Below, one piece after another: positions 7,762 through 9,167 of a stretch of 9,167 nucleotides of DNA; position 1 is the first letter of the stretch; each line of letters starts with the position of its first letter. The notes beneath the pieces are model-generated. The model made no database searches. It was not told the origin of the DNA and was given only the letters and a program-made list of their open reading frames with translations. A program made the translations under genes and the position numbers. The stretch is from Pseudomonadota bacterium. Lineage in GTDB: Bacteria; Pseudomonadota; Alphaproteobacteria; Ferrovibrionales; Ferrovibrionaceae. The stretch lies in NCBI GenBank assembly GCA_021793055.1, contig JAJYTL010000110.1, positions 1-9,167 on the forward strand, written 5' to 3'.

Positions 7762-8744
7762 ATCTGGAACCTCACCATCTTGACCAAGACCATGACGCCG
7801 ACGGCAAAGCCGGCAAGACCACCGGCCAGCAGCAGGTGGCCTTCGTGGCTGTGGAACAGCGGCGCCATGTAATGGGGATTGATCGCGTACATCACGCTGC
7901 CGAGCAGGAACGGCAACACGCCGATCACCCAGGCGCCGGCGCGCGCCTCGGACGACACCGCCTTGACCTTGAGCCGAAGCTGGCGGCGGCGGCGCAGGAT
8001 GTCGGCGAGGTTTTCCAGCGTCTCGGTGAGGTTGCCGCCGGTCTCGCGCTGGATCGAGAGACTGACGACGAAGAAGCGGAATTCGGCCGACTTTATCCGC
8101 TTCGCCGCCGCCCACAGCAATTCGTCGAAGGCCTGGCCGACCTGAAGGCCGTCGACGATGCGGCGGAACTCGCTGCGGATCGGATCCGGCATTTCCTGCG
8201 CCACGACGGTAATGGTCTCCATGATCGGCAGGCCGGCGCGGATGCCGCGCACCATCAGATCGATGGCCTCGGGAAACTGATCGTTGAAGACGGCGACGCG
8301 GCGATTGATCAAGATGCCGACGATATAATGGGGCACACCGATGCCGCCCGCGACGCCGAAAAGGATCGCCGCCGGAAGCGGTATGCCGAGCAGCGCGATG
8401 CCGCCCGCGATCGCCGCCACAAGCGCGAGATTTCCGGCAAGATAGCGCGCCACCGTGACGTTCCAGCCGGTCCGCGCCAGGCGATGGTGCAGCGCCGCCG
8501 GATTCGGCATCCAGCGCTTCAGCAGCCGGTCGAGGCCAGCATGGGCGCTGTAGACCTCGCGCCGGCGCAACTGAAACTGCGCCGTGCCGTCTTTCGCCGC
8601 GAGCGGCTTCTTTTCGTGCAGGCGCTGCAGGCGACGCTGAACGCGCCGTTCGGCAGCGCCGCCCTGAAACATGAGGACGGCGGCGAAGCCGAGCGCCAGC
8701 GCGATGCCGGCGATCTCGAGGATGGGCAGCGGGTTGCCGGTCAT
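7758..8744 (-). CDS. tadB: TadB, inner-membrane platform protein of the Tad/Flp pilus
   Basis: 328 residues, normal for TadB, the partner of TadC in the inner-membrane platform on which the CpaF/TadA ATPase acts. Transmembrane segments are visible at about 8-26, 101-122, 124-146, 270-288 and 304-324. The T2SSF domain runs from about 158 to 285, with FPEAIDLMVRGIRAGLP near its start and SLSIQRETGGNLTETLENLA at about 228-247, both strongly conserved in TadB. The start ATG overlaps the cpaF stop as ATGA, and the gene's own stop overlaps the tadC start in the same way, so all three genes are probably translationally coupled. No strong ribosome binding site is seen before the start, consistent with coupling. 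Nothing is truncated. Confidence 0.95.
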   Translation of the reverse strand: MTGNPLPILEIAGIALALGFAAVLMFQGGAAERRVQRRLQRLHEKKPLAAKDGTAQFQLRRREVYSAHAGLDRLLKRWMPNPAALHHRLARTGWNVTVARYLAGNLALVAAIAGGIALLGIPLPAAILFGVAGGIGVPHYIVGILINRRVAVFNDQFPEAIDLMVRGIRAGLPIMETITVVAQEMPDPIRSEFRRIVDGLQVGQAFDELLWAAAKRIKSAEFRFFVVSLSIQRETGGNLTETLENLADILRRRRQLRLKVKAVSSEARAGAWVIGVLPFLLGSVMYAINPHYMAPLFHSHEGHLLLAGGLAGFAVGVMVLVKMVRFQI

Positions 8745-9167
8745 GCCGGCACCGCCGGCGCGCGGATGGCCTCGTTCAAGGCGCGGTCGAGACCGTAATA
8801 TTCCGCCTTCTGCAGGAAATGCGGTGGCAGGCCGCTCGGCTCGAAGGTGCCGCGCAGCCGACCGCGCTCGCCCTCGCCCTGAAAGCGGAAGACGAAAAGC
8901 TCCTGGGTGGTGATGACGTCGCCCTCCATGCCCACCACCTCCATGATGTGCGTGATGCGGCGGACGCCGTCGCGCATGCGGCTGATCTGAACGATCATAT
9001 GCACGGCGCCGGTGATCTGCGTGCGGACCGCTGCGGAGGGCAGGTTGAGCCCGGCCATGCCGACCATGTTTTCGAGGCGCGTCAAGGTCTCGCGCGGCCG
9101 ATTGGCGTGGATCGTGCACATCGAGCCGTCGTGGCCGGTGTTCATCGCCTGCAGCATGTCGATCGCC
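8741..9167 (-). CDS. cpaF: CpaF/TadA-type pilus assembly ATPase, C-terminal part (5' end beyond window)
   Basis: About 141 residues of the C-terminus are present. The segment AIDMLQAMNTGHDGSMCTIHAN, followed by RPRETLTRLENMV, is the hallmark region of the CpaF/TadA branch of type II/IV secretion ATPases, following the Walker B part of the P-loop domain. The tail, with QITGAVHMIVQISRMRDGVRRITHIMEVVGMEGDVITTQELFVF, is also typical. The Walker A motif and N-terminal domain lie outside the window. CpaF hydrolyses ATP at the cytoplasmic face to drive Flp pilin extrusion through the TadB/TadC platform, and its 3' end overlaps tadB by 4 bases. The position before tadB and tadC matches the standard tad/cpa operon order. 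Confidence 0.95.
   Translation of the reverse strand, partial: AIDMLQAMNTGHDGSMCTIHANRPRETLTRLENMVGMAGLNLPSAAVRTQITGAVHMIVQISRMRDGVRRITHIMEVVGMEGDVITTQELFVFRFQGEGERGRLRGTFEPSGLPPHFLQKAEYYGLDRALNEAIRAPAVPA

Noticed and set aside
7762..8115. N-terminal extension of TadC to 439 residues
   Set aside because: The extension is out-of-frame reading of tadB with no hydrophobic or TadC-like content. The ATGA overlap and GAGG before 7761 fix the start.
7836..8798. 320-codon open frame on the + strand
   Set aside because: It is antisense to tadB, has charged repetitive composition (many R, D, H, A) and no domain features.

Overview
This is a GC-rich stretch of bacterial chromosome. The dense, short-spaced genes, the Caulobacter-style CpaF-TadB-TadC order and the resemblance of most products to alphaproteobacterial families suggest an alphaproteobacterium, perhaps of the Rhodospirillales type. 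That placement is inferred from composition and family resemblance; no marker gene is present.

The left third (1-3309, + strand) is metabolic. It holds the 3' end of a probable FAD-dependent oxidoreductase, an aldo/keto reductase that overlaps it by 10 bases, and a complete acetoacetate-CoA ligase with all the expected adenylate-forming motifs. A perfect 15-bp inverted repeat follows the ligase and separates it from a convergent gene.

The middle (3415-5667) holds two divergent envelope genes sharing a 195-bp promoter region. A small unrecognised lipoprotein is on the - strand. On the + strand is a TadD-like lipoprotein with a TPR array, an Ala/Pro/Lys-rich linker and a C-terminal SPOR domain.

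At 5704-6796 lies an IS630-family insertion sequence with 21-bp terminal inverted repeats and a duplicated TA target. Its transposase is broken by a small internal deletion that shifts the frame and removes the segment expected to carry the first catalytic aspartate. It landed inside the stop codon of tadC and recreated that stop codon.

The right third (6796-9167, - strand) is part of a Tad/Flp type IVc pilus operon: the C-terminus of the CpaF/TadA ATPase, then TadB and TadC, joined by ATGA start/stop overlaps. The TadD-like gene converges on this operon, so before the IS arrived the two stop codons were about 33 bases apart. The most interesting points are the IS insertion into the stop codon, the TadD-SPOR architecture and its divergent orphan lipoprotein, and two perfect palindromes (one intergenic, one inside a coding region).
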